From contig NZ_KB455575.1 of NCBI RefSeq assembly GCF_000341735.1, positions 2,697,984 through 2,761,983 of the forward strand: a DNA stretch of 64,000 bases, given 5' to 3'. Positions 55,873-64,000 of the stretch are shown here, piece after piece (positions within the stretch are counted from its first letter, which is position 1; each line of letters opens with the position of its first letter). This DNA comes from Methylotuvimicrobium buryatense 5G. Lineage in GTDB: Bacteria > Pseudomonadota > Gammaproteobacteria > Methylococcales > Methylomonadaceae. Under the pieces are notes generated by a model. It did not search any database, was not told the DNA's origin, and was given only the letters and a program-made list of their open reading frames with translations. The position numbers and the translations under genes were made by a program.

Positions 55873-58800
55873 CTACCCCCGGCACACGACTTCGACGAAA
55901 GGCACTTCCCAAACCGGGCATTGACAGCGCTTGCGGTATTGCTCCTCCCCGTCTTCGGCATGGCGGCGGATCATCGCAAGCACAGTCGTTTTTTCCGCAT
56001 TGACGTATTTGTCCGCCCATTCGTGTTGGGCTTTTTGCGACAACGCGGCTACGGTTTCGCCGCCGGATTGCAAAACCAATTTACCGTTGATACGGGCGAA
56101 ATTCGGTTCGCTGCCCGGTTTTAATTCCGCGAGACGCCGGTGTATCGAGTGTTGTTCGGGAAATGAACCGGCATAGCCGATGTTGAAGTCTTTTAAGCCT
56201 AGGATTTCGTAATCGCGAAGAATGATTGGCCGATCTTGCGCATCGAGCTCCGGCGCTTCGGTCATCAGCAAATGATCGCCTCGTATCTCGGATAGATAGG
56301 GGTTGCGAAGATCCTTACGATGCATAAGGCAAAGCGTTTCTCGCGCGCGGGTCATTGCAACATAGAGCAGACGGCGCTGCTCTTCTCCCTCTCGCGAATT
56401 CCAACCGCCGTCGATTATCACGACATGATCGAATTCGAGACCTTTGACCGAATGTACAGTGCCGAGCAAGACGCCCTGTCCGAAGGTTCGGTCGAGACGT
56501 TGTTCGGCGAGCATTTCGGCGATGAAATCGAGAGTCTGACTGTTGGCCGTTTCGCCGTCTCCGGTTTCATTCCGCCAGTCGAGGAGAAGTTCTTTGAGCT
56601 GGAGCAGCCAGGGGTTACCCGGTTGCTCGCCATAATGTTCGCCCAGCCAATCGAGCCAATACGACGGGCGCGTCAGCGGTTCCGCATGATTTTTTAGCGC
56701 ATCGAGTAAGCCCGCGTTTTCGCGGATACGAAACGGAGGCGGCCTTCGATCGGCCGGCAGCACGATGCTGACCGGAATGCCTTGCGCCTCCAAAACGGAC
56801 CGGACCGGACTTAAATAGCGCCATTCGCGCGCAAGTACCGCGCAGTTCGGCCATTGCAGGCGAACGTCTAATTGCCGCATCCGCTTGAGTTCTTCGGCAA
56901 CCTGCAAGGCTTGCATCGACTCGCCTACGGTATCGATTTGCCTGACTCTGCCGCGCGTTAAAGTATCGAGCGCTTGCCAGCGCCCGCCGGGTTCGAGGTT
57001 GCCGCGCTGTTTGTTGATTCGTATCGGATGCTGTTGTTTCATCCGATCCCGGTTATGTCCGATCAAGGCGTTCGCGGCGGCGATGATATGAGCGCTCGAG
57101 CGGTAATTTTCGACTAAGTAATGAACATGCGCTTGATAGTCTTGCTGAAATTGCCGGATGAACTCGACATTCGCGCCGCGAAATTGGTAAATATTTTGAT
57201 CGTCGTCGCCGACCGCGAGGATCGTCAATTTACTGTCTTCGTCGAGACTGCGCCCGGCAATCGCGGAAATGAGCCGGTATTGCTCCGCGTCGATATCCTG
57301 GTATTCGTCGACCAGGATGAAACGATAGCCTGCCAGTAAGCGGTCTCGAGCCGCGTCCGGCTCGACGCCGAGCAAATTTTTTTCGCCTTTCAAAAGTGCT
57401 ATCGCCTCGCCGATCATTTCGGCGAACGACTCAGCAGAGGCTTCGCCGTCGCCGTACAAACCGCTTAAGGCATGTCCGGTCAAGCGCAAGCTGAAACCGT
57501 GATAGGTTTGCACGGTCACGTAGCGCGCTTCGTCGCCGGCCAGTTCGATCAGCCGCCGACGAATTTCGTTTGCGGCGGAACGGTTGAAACACAGCACTAA
57601 AATCGCCTGAGCCGGGACTTGCTTGACGCGCAACAAATACGCGCAGCGGTGCACGACGACGCGCGTCTTGCCGGAACCGGGGCCCGCCAGAATCAGCGCA
57701 TTGTCGTCTTCCGGCGCCGAGACCAGCGCGATTTGTTCGGGATTATTTAGATCGGAGGCGATGCGCTGAAAGGCTTGTTGGCTGGCCGCGCGTTCGAGTA
57801 TTTCCTTGCGCCCGGCAAAATAGCGCTGCACGAATTCGGCCTTATCGAGCGAAAAATAGGCGACGACGAAAGCCAGCGCCTGACCGATTTTTTCGAGTCC
57901 GCGCCGCGCATATTCATTCATCACATGCACCTGAAACACCCGTTCGCCGTAATGCTGGGACAGCGGCTCGTAATCGCCCTTGCGGTAGCGGCGCGACTTT
58001 GCTTCCGGCAAGACATTGATGGTCATCGCCTGCCGGAAAACCGCAAGGCCTTTTTGCAAGGTAATGATTTTTTGTTCGTGCAAAAAATTCAGCGCCCGCT
58101 CGACCGCCGCGAGCGGGTCCTTCACCTCCGCCAATGCGACCGCATCCTGCCGCAAAGCCGACAGCAAATCTTCGGCGGCAAATTCGACCAGCACATCGGC
58201 GGCCGGCGGCGCGCCTTCCGGTACCCGGCCGACGATGCAATCCAACACGATCTTGGCGATGCCTTGCCGTTTTTCGGCAGTCGCAATCAGCGCGGGCCAG
58301 CCGCGGTTTAGTTTGACCGCATATTGATCGAGCCCGCGATGACGCACAAATAGACTGCCTTTGTTACCGGCCAAACCCAAACCGTCCCGGCTTAGACTAT
58401 TCAACAATAGGCGCAGCGCTTCCAAATGGCTTTGTTCGTAACCTTGATCCAGCAAATGTTGGTTTAAATGCCGAAGCGACAAGACCTGCCAATCGTCGCC
58501 TGCGGCATCGGGGGCTAATTCGCGCATTGCGGCGATCATCGCGCGCTCCAGTTTGCAGACGGCAGTTAATTGAGCCTGCGATGATTGAGCCACCTTGTAG
58601 CGAATGAATGCAGTCAGCAGCAGACTTTTTTGAATCAGCCCCTGCTCGGCCATGTCGTATAAAGTTCGAATCACACGTTGGCTGGCCGTTTCCCCGGGCT
58701 TGTCTTCGTCATTTTCGGCAAACGCACCGAGCATCGCCAATTGATCGGCGCTGAAGCCTTCGTCGCTGTCGGCATTGAACAATTCTTCGAGAATCGCGAG

Positions 58801-61038
58801 CCAGCGTTTTTTCTGACGTTGCGAAAGCGGTAATTTATCGATCTTAGCTTCGGCTTCGTCGAGACTTTTGACCTTCGGTCGACCCTGGAAAACTTGCGTA
58901 CGGTTTTCGTTGCGCTCGACGAAACCGGCCCGCTCCAACCAAGAAACCGCCGTGACGACCTTGGTCGCGGCGTTATAATCGTCGCTGCCGAACGACGTGT
59001 CGACCGCATCGTTTTGCAATAGCTCGCCGGCCGTCAAGATGACATTGCCGAACTTGTCTTTTTTGCATCGCCTGATTCCGCGAAGCAACTGCGCGATATC
59101 GCGTTGCGTAATTTGCGAATGCGCCGATAGTTTAAATTGCGTGTCGATATCGTTCTCATCGAATAACAAAACGCATTCGGCATCCTGACGGTCGCGACCG
59201 GCGCGCCCCGCTTCCTGCAAATAGTTTTCGAGCGAGCCTGGAATGTCGGCATGAATCACCAAGCGTACGTCTTCCTTGTCGATACCCATGCCGAACGCAT
59301 TGGTCGCGCTAATCACGCGGGTGATGCCGCCGACGAAGTTTTCCTGGATATGCTTTTTCTCGGCCGCATCCTTGCCGGCGTGAAAGGCCTCGGCTTGCCA
59401 TCCCGCTTGTTGCAGAAACTCGGCCACCGCTTCGGTGTTTTTTTGGGTCGAGCAATAAACGATCGCGCTGCCGGTCTCGCCGGTCAAGCGCTCGGTCAAT
59501 AGGGCGTGGATGCGCGGGTATTTGTCGGCGGCATTGACGGTCTGCACTTCGAAATGCAAATTGCTGCGTTCGACGCCGCCCTCGAAAACCTCCAATTCCT
59601 GACCCAAATGAGCGCGAAAATAGTCGATGATTTCATCCTTGACGTCTTGCTTCGCGGTCGCGGTGAAGCACTGCACCGGCGGCTGCGGCGCGCGGTGCTT
59701 CGCGGCAAATTCCTTGATGAAGCGCGCGGCATAGAGATAATCTGGCCGAAAATCATGCCCCCACTTAGATAAACAATGCGCTTCGTCGAACACCCAGCAG
59801 CCGATTTCCCGTTGTGCGATCGCATTTTGAAAACCGGTATTGCGCAATTGCTCGGGAGAGACATAGAGTATCGCGATGTCGCCCATTTGGATTGCCCTGA
59901 GCACTTCGCCGCGCTCGGGTGCGGTCAACAGACCGTAGAGCGCTGCAACATTCGGCGCGCCGGTCTTGTTGCGCAAATTATCGACCTGATCCTTCATCAA
60001 GGCCTGCAGCGGCGAAATCACGACCGTCAACACGCCGCGCCGCTGATAGCGCACCAATGCCGGCAATTGAAAACACAGCGACTTGCCGCCGCCGGTCGGC
60101 AGCACCGCAAACAACGGCCGGTCGCTCATCGCGGCCTGCACGATCGCTTGCTGTAAGCTGCCGCCGTCATCGCTTGCCGGTTCCTCCCGGAATGCCGGAA
60201 AGCCGAAATAGCGCGTCAATTGGCTCACCGGATCGTGCACGCCGGCACAATAGCGGCAAGCCGGATTGCCGCACGGAATATCGCGCAATTGACTCAAGGC
60301 CGGGCCGACGTCGTGAAAACGTTGCCGGACCCATGGCGGCAGCACCGAATTTCCGCCCGCGACCCGCAGCCAGGCTAGGCAATAAGCCAACGCTTGACGC
60401 AAGCGAGGGTCGGGCAGATATGACAACACGACTTTGTTGAACGCAGTCTCGCAGACTTTTCCAGACGACGTTTGCTTGAATATATCGAAGGCTTGCGAGG
60501 CGCCCGGTAACACGGCCCCGACAGCCTCCATCATCCGGCAGATTCCGCTGAAACCAGGATCGCCGGAAAAGGCGTAATGATAAAACGACACGGTGCCGAA
60601 GGCTTGCTGCTGTTCATGCAATACACTCCATTGATCCTGAAACAGCGACTCGGCCAACTTGGCGTCGAGCAAAGGATCGCTCAGGCCGTCGCGCACCAAT
60701 TTGTAATTCTTAACGAGGCGATGATAGGGATTTTCGGGAAAGGCCAGCGGCGACAGATAAAGCGTATCGACGACCGGTTTATTCAAAAAGGCATGATTCG
60801 GTGCTATTGCGCGGCAAACCGGCAAATCGTGACCGAGCAGGTTATGGCCCAGGAGACATCCGGCCTCGGCGGCAAAGCGGTCGAACTCGGCCAAGACGCT
60901 TCGAATATCGAAAGGCGCTTTGCGAATAAACTCCCGGCCTCGAAAACGCCCGCCGAGCGCGAAAATCTCGCCGTTTTCGTTAGTTTCGAGATCGAGGCTA
61001 CAACAGTCGTTTTGAAAGGCTTGCCAGTCCGTTGTCAT
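55873..61038 (-). CDS. Giant exonuclease-RecQ-UvrD fusion helicase
   Basis: This 1721-residue protein joins three activities. Residues 10-135 look like a DEDD 3'-5' exonuclease: Asp16 and Glu18 in SLDLETN, LLGHNLLGHDLPV (third Asp), and DPLLDAKLAE (fourth). Residues about 295-640 form a RecQ-type helicase: Walker A PTGGGKS (314-320), DEAH (418-421), CFTATAKQDV, GMGIDKEDVRLVIH, QEAGRAGRD. A winged-helix-like part follows to about 1090. Residues 1100 onward form a UvrD/PcrA superfamily 1 helicase: Walker A GPGSGKT (1119-1125), DEYQD (1244-1248), GDDDQNIYQFRGAN, VHSVKGLEFDHV, LLYVAMTRAR. Cys256-x4-Cys261-x2-Cys264 before the RecQ part may bind a metal. It stands alone. A role in DNA repair or defence is inferred. 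Confidence 0.9.
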   Translation of the reverse strand: MTTDWQAFQNDCCSLDLETNENGEIFALGGRFRGREFIRKAPFDIRSVLAEFDRFAAEAGCLLGHNLLGHDLPVCRAIAPNHAFLNKPVVDTLYLSPLAFPENPYHRLVKNYKLVRDGLSDPLLDAKLAESLFQDQWSVLHEQQQAFGTVSFYHYAFSGDPGFSGICRMMEAVGAVLPGASQAFDIFKQTSSGKVCETAFNKVVLSYLPDPRLRQALAYCLAWLRVAGGNSVLPPWVRQRFHDVGPALSQLRDIPCGNPACRYCAGVHDPVSQLTRYFGFPAFREEPASDDGGSLQQAIVQAAMSDRPLFAVLPTGGGKSLCFQLPALVRYQRRGVLTVVISPLQALMKDQVDNLRNKTGAPNVAALYGLLTAPERGEVLRAIQMGDIAILYVSPEQLRNTGFQNAIAQREIGCWVFDEAHCLSKWGHDFRPDYLYAARFIKEFAAKHRAPQPPVQCFTATAKQDVKDEIIDYFRAHLGQELEVFEGGVERSNLHFEVQTVNAADKYPRIHALLTERLTGETGSAIVYCSTQKNTEAVAEFLQQAGWQAEAFHAGKDAAEKKHIQENFVGGITRVISATNAFGMGIDKEDVRLVIHADIPGSLENYLQEAGRAGRDRQDAECVLLFDENDIDTQFKLSAHSQITQRDIAQLLRGIRRCKKDKFGNVILTAGELLQNDAVDTSFGSDDYNAATKVVTAVSWLERAGFVERNENRTQVFQGRPKVKSLDEAEAKIDKLPLSQRQKKRWLAILEELFNADSDEGFSADQLAMLGAFAENDEDKPGETASQRVIRTLYDMAEQGLIQKSLLLTAFIRYKVAQSSQAQLTAVCKLERAMIAAMRELAPDAAGDDWQVLSLRHLNQHLLDQGYEQSHLEALRLLLNSLSRDGLGLAGNKGSLFVRHRGLDQYAVKLNRGWPALIATAEKRQGIAKIVLDCIVGRVPEGAPPAADVLVEFAAEDLLSALRQDAVALAEVKDPLAAVERALNFLHEQKIITLQKGLAVFRQAMTINVLPEAKSRRYRKGDYEPLSQHYGERVFQVHVMNEYARRGLEKIGQALAFVVAYFSLDKAEFVQRYFAGRKEILERAASQQAFQRIASDLNNPEQIALVSAPEDDNALILAGPGSGKTRVVVHRCAYLLRVKQVPAQAILVLCFNRSAANEIRRRLIELAGDEARYVTVQTYHGFSLRLTGHALSGLYGDGEASAESFAEMIGEAIALLKGEKNLLGVEPDAARDRLLAGYRFILVDEYQDIDAEQYRLISAIAGRSLDEDSKLTILAVGDDDQNIYQFRGANVEFIRQFQQDYQAHVHYLVENYRSSAHIIAAANALIGHNRDRMKQQHPIRINKQRGNLEPGGRWQALDTLTRGRVRQIDTVGESMQALQVAEELKRMRQLDVRLQWPNCAVLAREWRYLSPVRSVLEAQGIPVSIVLPADRRPPPFRIRENAGLLDALKNHAEPLTRPSYWLDWLGEHYGEQPGNPWLLQLKELLLDWRNETGDGETANSQTLDFIAEMLAEQRLDRTFGQGVLLGTVHSVKGLEFDHVVIIDGGWNSREGEEQRRLLYVAMTRARETLCLMHRKDLRNPYLSEIRGDHLLMTEAPELDAQDRPIILRDYEILGLKDFNIGYAGSFPEQHSIHRRLAELKPGSEPNFARINGKLVLQSGGETVAALSQKAQHEWADKYVNAEKTTVLAMIRRHAEDGEEQYRKRCQCPVWEVPFVEVVCRG

Positions 61039-61537
61039 AATTATCTATTTCTCGCGCTGAGGCGCGGAGTTATTTAACGATTGATTGTAAACTATTCTTA
61101 TGTTCGGCTCATTCCCAAGCTCTTTGCTTGGGAATGCAGTCTCGGAAGCTCTGCTTCCCGTGACGGCAAGCGGAGCTTGGGAAACAGTGAAAAACTTATT
61201 TTTGTTTAACGATGGGTATAAAATGGGCGGCTTTGCCGATAATCGCGATATCCTGTGTGTTGAGAAAATTGTTCCTGCCTCGATAAAGCTTTTATCCTAG
61301 AAAAAGCATTTCACCATGAAGATTATGAAGAATAAGAATTTAATTCAATAGCTTGCCATGGTCGTGCAAAACAATTTTGCTCTACTGAAAGGTTACTCAA
61401 AATTAACGAATATCCTTTTGAAATACTTCATGTGCTTCATGGTAAAACTGCCGAATTTAGGTTTATGACAGGACACCACGCGTGTCATTTGCGCCACACT
61501 CAGTCTTATATACGTAGGAAAAGTATTCTTGGAAATT
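61039..61537. other. Intergenic region with hairpin and possible gene remnant
   Basis: A perfect hairpin ATTCCCAAGC/TCTTT/GCTTGGGAAT lies at 61111-61135, followed by a smaller one, GGAAGCTCTGCTTCC. Around 61383-61530 a plus-strand frame reads YPFEILHVLHGKTAEFRFMT, then GHHACHLRHTQSYIRR; it has no start signal and no known relatives that I can name. It may be a worn toxin-like fragment or chance. Confidence 0.35.
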
Positions 61538-62407
61538 ATGTTCGTTTTTGGACGCCTGATGTTGTCATCGATGTCCAATGTTTTTCAAAAGCAGCTCGCC
61601 CATCAAGGCTTGCACCCGTTTTACATCGTTGCGGCAACCTATATCGTATTGTCCGTATTATCCTCGCCCTTTCTGTTTGATTTCGCCTTTTCGGGATTGA
61701 GTCCGTCATTTTGGCTGAATGTGTTTCTGGCCGCCTTGCTCGATGTCGGCGGTTGGATGTTTTTGGTGATGTCGCTGTCTAAAACCGACTTATCGGTATT
61801 CGGACCGCTCAACGCCTACAAAGTTATTTTTTCGATGTTGTTGGCGTTCCTTTTTCTTGGCGAGGTACCCTCGACTCAGGGTTTTTTCGGAGTCTTGGTC
61901 ATCATCGGCGGCAGTTTTTTGCTGATGCCCCCGTCGAGCGACGCGACAGGAAGCCGGATTGGACAATTGCTGCTCGACCGGGGCGTTCAAGCCAGGTTTC
62001 TCTCTATCTTGTTGTTTTCGATCGGCACGGTTTTCCTGAAAGGCTCGCTCGAGCATTCGACGCCGCTGGAAACCTTGATTTTTTGGTCATTGTTCGGCTT
62101 GCCGCTGATTTTGGCGGCCAATGCTTATCTCAATCAAGAACCGTTGATGAAAAGCCTTAAGCAATCGCGAACGCATCTATCATTGATTTCCGCCACCGGC
62201 GCTTCGGTTTTCGTGATGCAATATCTGACGCTGGTGTTGATGTCGCATATGCTCGTGGCTTACGCGCTGGCGCTGTTTCAATTGGGCATGCTTTTACAAG
62301 TTTTTCTCGGGCACCGCATTTTCAATGAACCTCACTTGCTCCGCCGCTTGATGGCAAGCTTGGTCATGGTGCTCGGCAGCCTGATCGTGTTGCAAGTGAG
62401 GCATTAA
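61538..62407 (+). CDS. DMT-superfamily (EamA-like) membrane transporter
   Basis: The 289-residue protein has about ten hydrophobic helices in two halves, as in EamA/drug-metabolite transporters (FWLNVFLAALLDVGGWMFLVM; FGPLNAYKVIFSMLLAFLFLGEVPS; LVIIGGSFLLMPP; MSHMLVAYALALFQLGMLLQVFLG). The GPLNAYKVIFSMLLAFLFLGE stretch is the typical end of the first repeat. The substrate cannot be told. The ATG at 61538 is preferred to a TTG nine bases earlier. It converges on pyrD. Confidence 0.8.
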   Translation: MFVFGRLMLSSMSNVFQKQLAHQGLHPFYIVAATYIVLSVLSSPFLFDFAFSGLSPSFWLNVFLAALLDVGGWMFLVMSLSKTDLSVFGPLNAYKVIFSMLLAFLFLGEVPSTQGFFGVLVIIGGSFLLMPPSSDATGSRIGQLLLDRGVQARFLSILLFSIGTVFLKGSLEHSTPLETLIFWSLFGLPLILAANAYLNQEPLMKSLKQSRTHLSLISATGASVFVMQYLTLVLMSHMLVAYALALFQLGMLLQVFLGHRIFNEPHLLRRLMASLVMVLGSLIVLQVRH

Positions 62408-62465
62408 ACCATTGAAAACCAGGCACAACGTTTCCGCGCGGAGTTTTTCCACTCATACCCCCGAA

Positions 62466-63479
62466 TTAAATTCGTTGCAAAATATCCGCGACCAATTCCG
62501 GCCCGCTATAGATCAAGCCGCTGTAAACCTGGACTAGACTCGCGCCGGCCTGTATTTTCTCTAATGCGTCGTCCCCGCTCAGTATGCCGCCGGCTGCGAT
62601 GATCGGTAATTTGCCGTTCAATTCTGCAGCCAAGGCAGCGACGACTTCGGTCGATTTTTGCTTGACCGGCCCGCCGCTCAAGCCGCCGGCCTCTTCGGCC
62701 AATTTATGGCCCGCGATTACATCCCTTGCGATCGTCGTGTTGGTTGCAATAACCGCGTCGATTTCAAACTCGAGCAATAGCGCTGCGATATGGCGGATTT
62801 CATCCGGCGTCAAGTCCGGCGCGATCTTGAGCGCCAGCGGCGTGTATTTGCCGTGTTCTCGTTGCAATTTGACCTGCTCTTCCTTCAATGCCGCAATCAG
62901 GCCCTTGATTTCGTTGCCCTGCTGTAATTGCCGAAGATTTTTCGTATTCGGCGAGGAAATATTGATCGTGATATAGCCGGCCGCGCGGTAGGCCTTGCGC
63001 AAGCCGATCAAATAATCCTCGGCCGCCTTTTCGATCGGCGTGTCGAAATTCTTGCCGATGTTGATGCCGAGCACACCTTTGTATTGACAGTGTTCGACGC
63101 GGTTCAACAGATGATCGATGCCTTTATTATTGAAGCCCATGCGATTGATGATCGCCTGATGCTCGGGCAGACGGAACAGGCGCGGTTTCGGATTACCCGG
63201 TTGCGAACGCGGCGTGACCGTGCCGATTTCGATAAAGCCGAAACCTATGGCAGCCAGCGCATCGATATAATCGCCGTTTTTGTCGAGCCCGGCGGCCAAG
63301 CCGACCGGATTCTTGAATTCGAGCCCCATGATGTTGACAGGCTTGACAGGCAATTTAGGATACAGCATCGATGACAATCCCGATCGATACGCGGCTTGCA
63401 GCGCCTTCAAGGTTAGATTGTGGCTGACTTCGGGGTCGAGGGAAAATAATAACGGGCGAATTAATGGATAGAGGTTCAT
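62466..63479 (-). CDS. pyrD: Dihydroorotate dehydrogenase (quinone), class 2
   Basis: PyrD oxidises dihydroorotate to orotate and passes electrons to quinone at the inner membrane. The 337-residue protein has the N-terminal membrane-binding helices ([22 protein letters not shown]), [21 protein letters not shown], the FMN-site block [27 protein letters not shown], the catalytic Ser in [12 protein letters not shown], and VATNTTI/GGLSGGP/AAGGI phosphate-binding motifs. It stands between the convergent transporter and a cytochrome b561 gene. Confidence 0.96.
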   Translation of the reverse strand: MNLYPLIRPLLFSLDPEVSHNLTLKALQAAYRSGLSSMLYPKLPVKPVNIMGLEFKNPVGLAAGLDKNGDYIDALAAIGFGFIEIGTVTPRSQPGNPKPRLFRLPEHQAIINRMGFNNKGIDHLLNRVEHCQYKGVLGINIGKNFDTPIEKAAEDYLIGLRKAYRAAGYITINISSPNTKNLRQLQQGNEIKGLIAALKEEQVKLQREHGKYTPLALKIAPDLTPDEIRHIAALLLEFEIDAVIATNTTIARDVIAGHKLAEEAGGLSGGPVKQKSTEVVAALAAELNGKLPIIAAGGILSGDDALEKIQAGASLVQVYSGLIYSGPELVADILQRI

Positions 63480-63598
63480 TAGAAAAAGAGTGAAAATAAT
63501 TGATCGTTTTCGCCGGAAAATCGTGACAACGAAGCGTCACCGGCGCATTTCGGGAAAAGCGTGGGAATCTTGACTCATAACGTCAAGACTGCTGTGTG

Positions 63599-64000
63599 TC
63601 ATTTTATGAACGGCAACATTCGAACCAGCGCATCATCCTTCGCGAGATAATGATGATACAGCGCGGCCAAGACATGCAAGCCAATTACGAAATATCCGAC
63701 CGTGCCGACCGTCGCATGGACTTCCTTGATTGTTTTGGCGAGCTCCGGATCTTTGCCGATCAACGCCGGAAGTTCCCACCCGAAAAACGGTATCGGTTTA
63801 CCGGCTGCGCTCAGCATGAACCATCCGGCCAAAGGCATGCCGACCATCAACAGGTACAGACTCCAATGAACGGCAACAGACAAATATTTTTGCCATGCGG
63901 CTATGGCGGGTTCAATCGCCGGCTTGACATTACTCAGGCGCACTGCCAGACGCAGCCATACCAAAAAACCGACCGACAGCCCCAGCATGAAATGCCACAT
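63599..64000 (-). CDS. Cytochrome b561 (partial, N terminus outside the window)
   Basis: The frame runs off the right edge of the window, so only the last 133 residues are visible. They include LGLSVGFLVWLRLAVRL, an AVHWSLYLLMVGMPLAGWFML helix, and TVGYFVIGLHVLAALYHHYLAKD near the end, with the His residues (HW, H, HHY) that ligate heme b in bacterial cytochrome b561. Such proteins pass electrons between quinol and periplasmic partners. It ends with VRMLPF, as is common in the family. Confidence 0.88.
   Translation of the reverse strand: MWHFMLGLSVGFLVWLRLAVRLSNVKPAIEPAIAAWQKYLSVAVHWSLYLLMVGMPLAGWFMLSAAGKPIPFFGWELPALIGKDPELAKTIKEVHATVGTVGYFVIGLHVLAALYHHYLAKDDALVRMLPFIK

Noticed and set aside
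57775-58311. A 178-codon frame antisense to the giant helicase
   Set aside because: It is a shadow of a GC-rich coding region; the helicase frame is continuous and has motifs on both sides.

Overview
The window comes from a gammaproteobacterial methanotroph, most likely a Methylotuvimicrobium/Methylomicrobium/Methylobacter relative. The evidence is a sucrose-phosphate synthase, sucrose-phosphatase, fructokinase, amylosucrase cluster as known from halotolerant methanotrophs, an mxaK-mxaL pair from the methanol dehydrogenase maturation set, a reductase that closely resembles the soluble methane monooxygenase reductase MmoC, and housekeeping gene order of gammaproteobacterial type.

Layout. 1-3.2 kb: end of pcnB, then folK-panB-panC and panD (folate and pantothenate synthesis). 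3.5-6.4 kb, minus strand: fliW, a small lipoprotein, and mxaK-mxaL. 6.9-9.0 kb: a lipoprotein of 43 residues, an XpaC-like protein and TelA, translationally coupled at the first junction. 9.0-10.6 kb: a decayed stretch with mobile repeats, a RhuM remnant and a BLUF photoreceptor. 10.8-12.8 kb: thiC behind a TPP riboswitch. 13.2-17.2 kb: a PiT phosphate transporter, then minCDE with a small winged-helix gene.

17.2-24.5 kb, minus strand: yrbG, kdsD, kdsC, lptC, lptA, lptB, rpoN, hpf, rapZ (LPS precursor synthesis, LPS transport, sigma-54 region). Divergent from it, 24.9-32.0 kb: mlaF-mlaE-mlaD-mlaB, murA, hisG, hisD, hisC. 32.4-36.2 kb: petABC (cytochrome bc1) and sspA-sspB. 36.8-39.5 kb: a DUF1820 protein, YtoQ and the FetAB exporter. 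40.2-46.3 kb, minus strand: sps-spp-fruK-ams. 46.5-53 kb: a small exported protein, yidD, a Crp/Fnr-type regulator divergent from hcp and an MmoC-like reductase, and ybiT. 53.5-64 kb: an Rpn-type nuclease, a lipoprotein, a 1721-residue exonuclease-RecQ-UvrD fusion, a DMT transporter, pyrD and a partial cytochrome b561.

The most unusual feature is the density of short non-coding palindromic elements in nearly every long intergenic gap. At least four types can be separated by their terminal inverted repeats (called F1, F2, F2b and F3 here), yet they share one internal core sequence. A fifth type (F4) is a double hairpin. Two F2 copies carry matching 5-bp flanking duplications, and one F2 sits inside an F3, so they moved as discrete units. 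Several lie against gene starts or ends; one supplies the stop codon of mxaL.

All functional calls rest on motifs, lengths and gene order read from the sequence. No database search was run.
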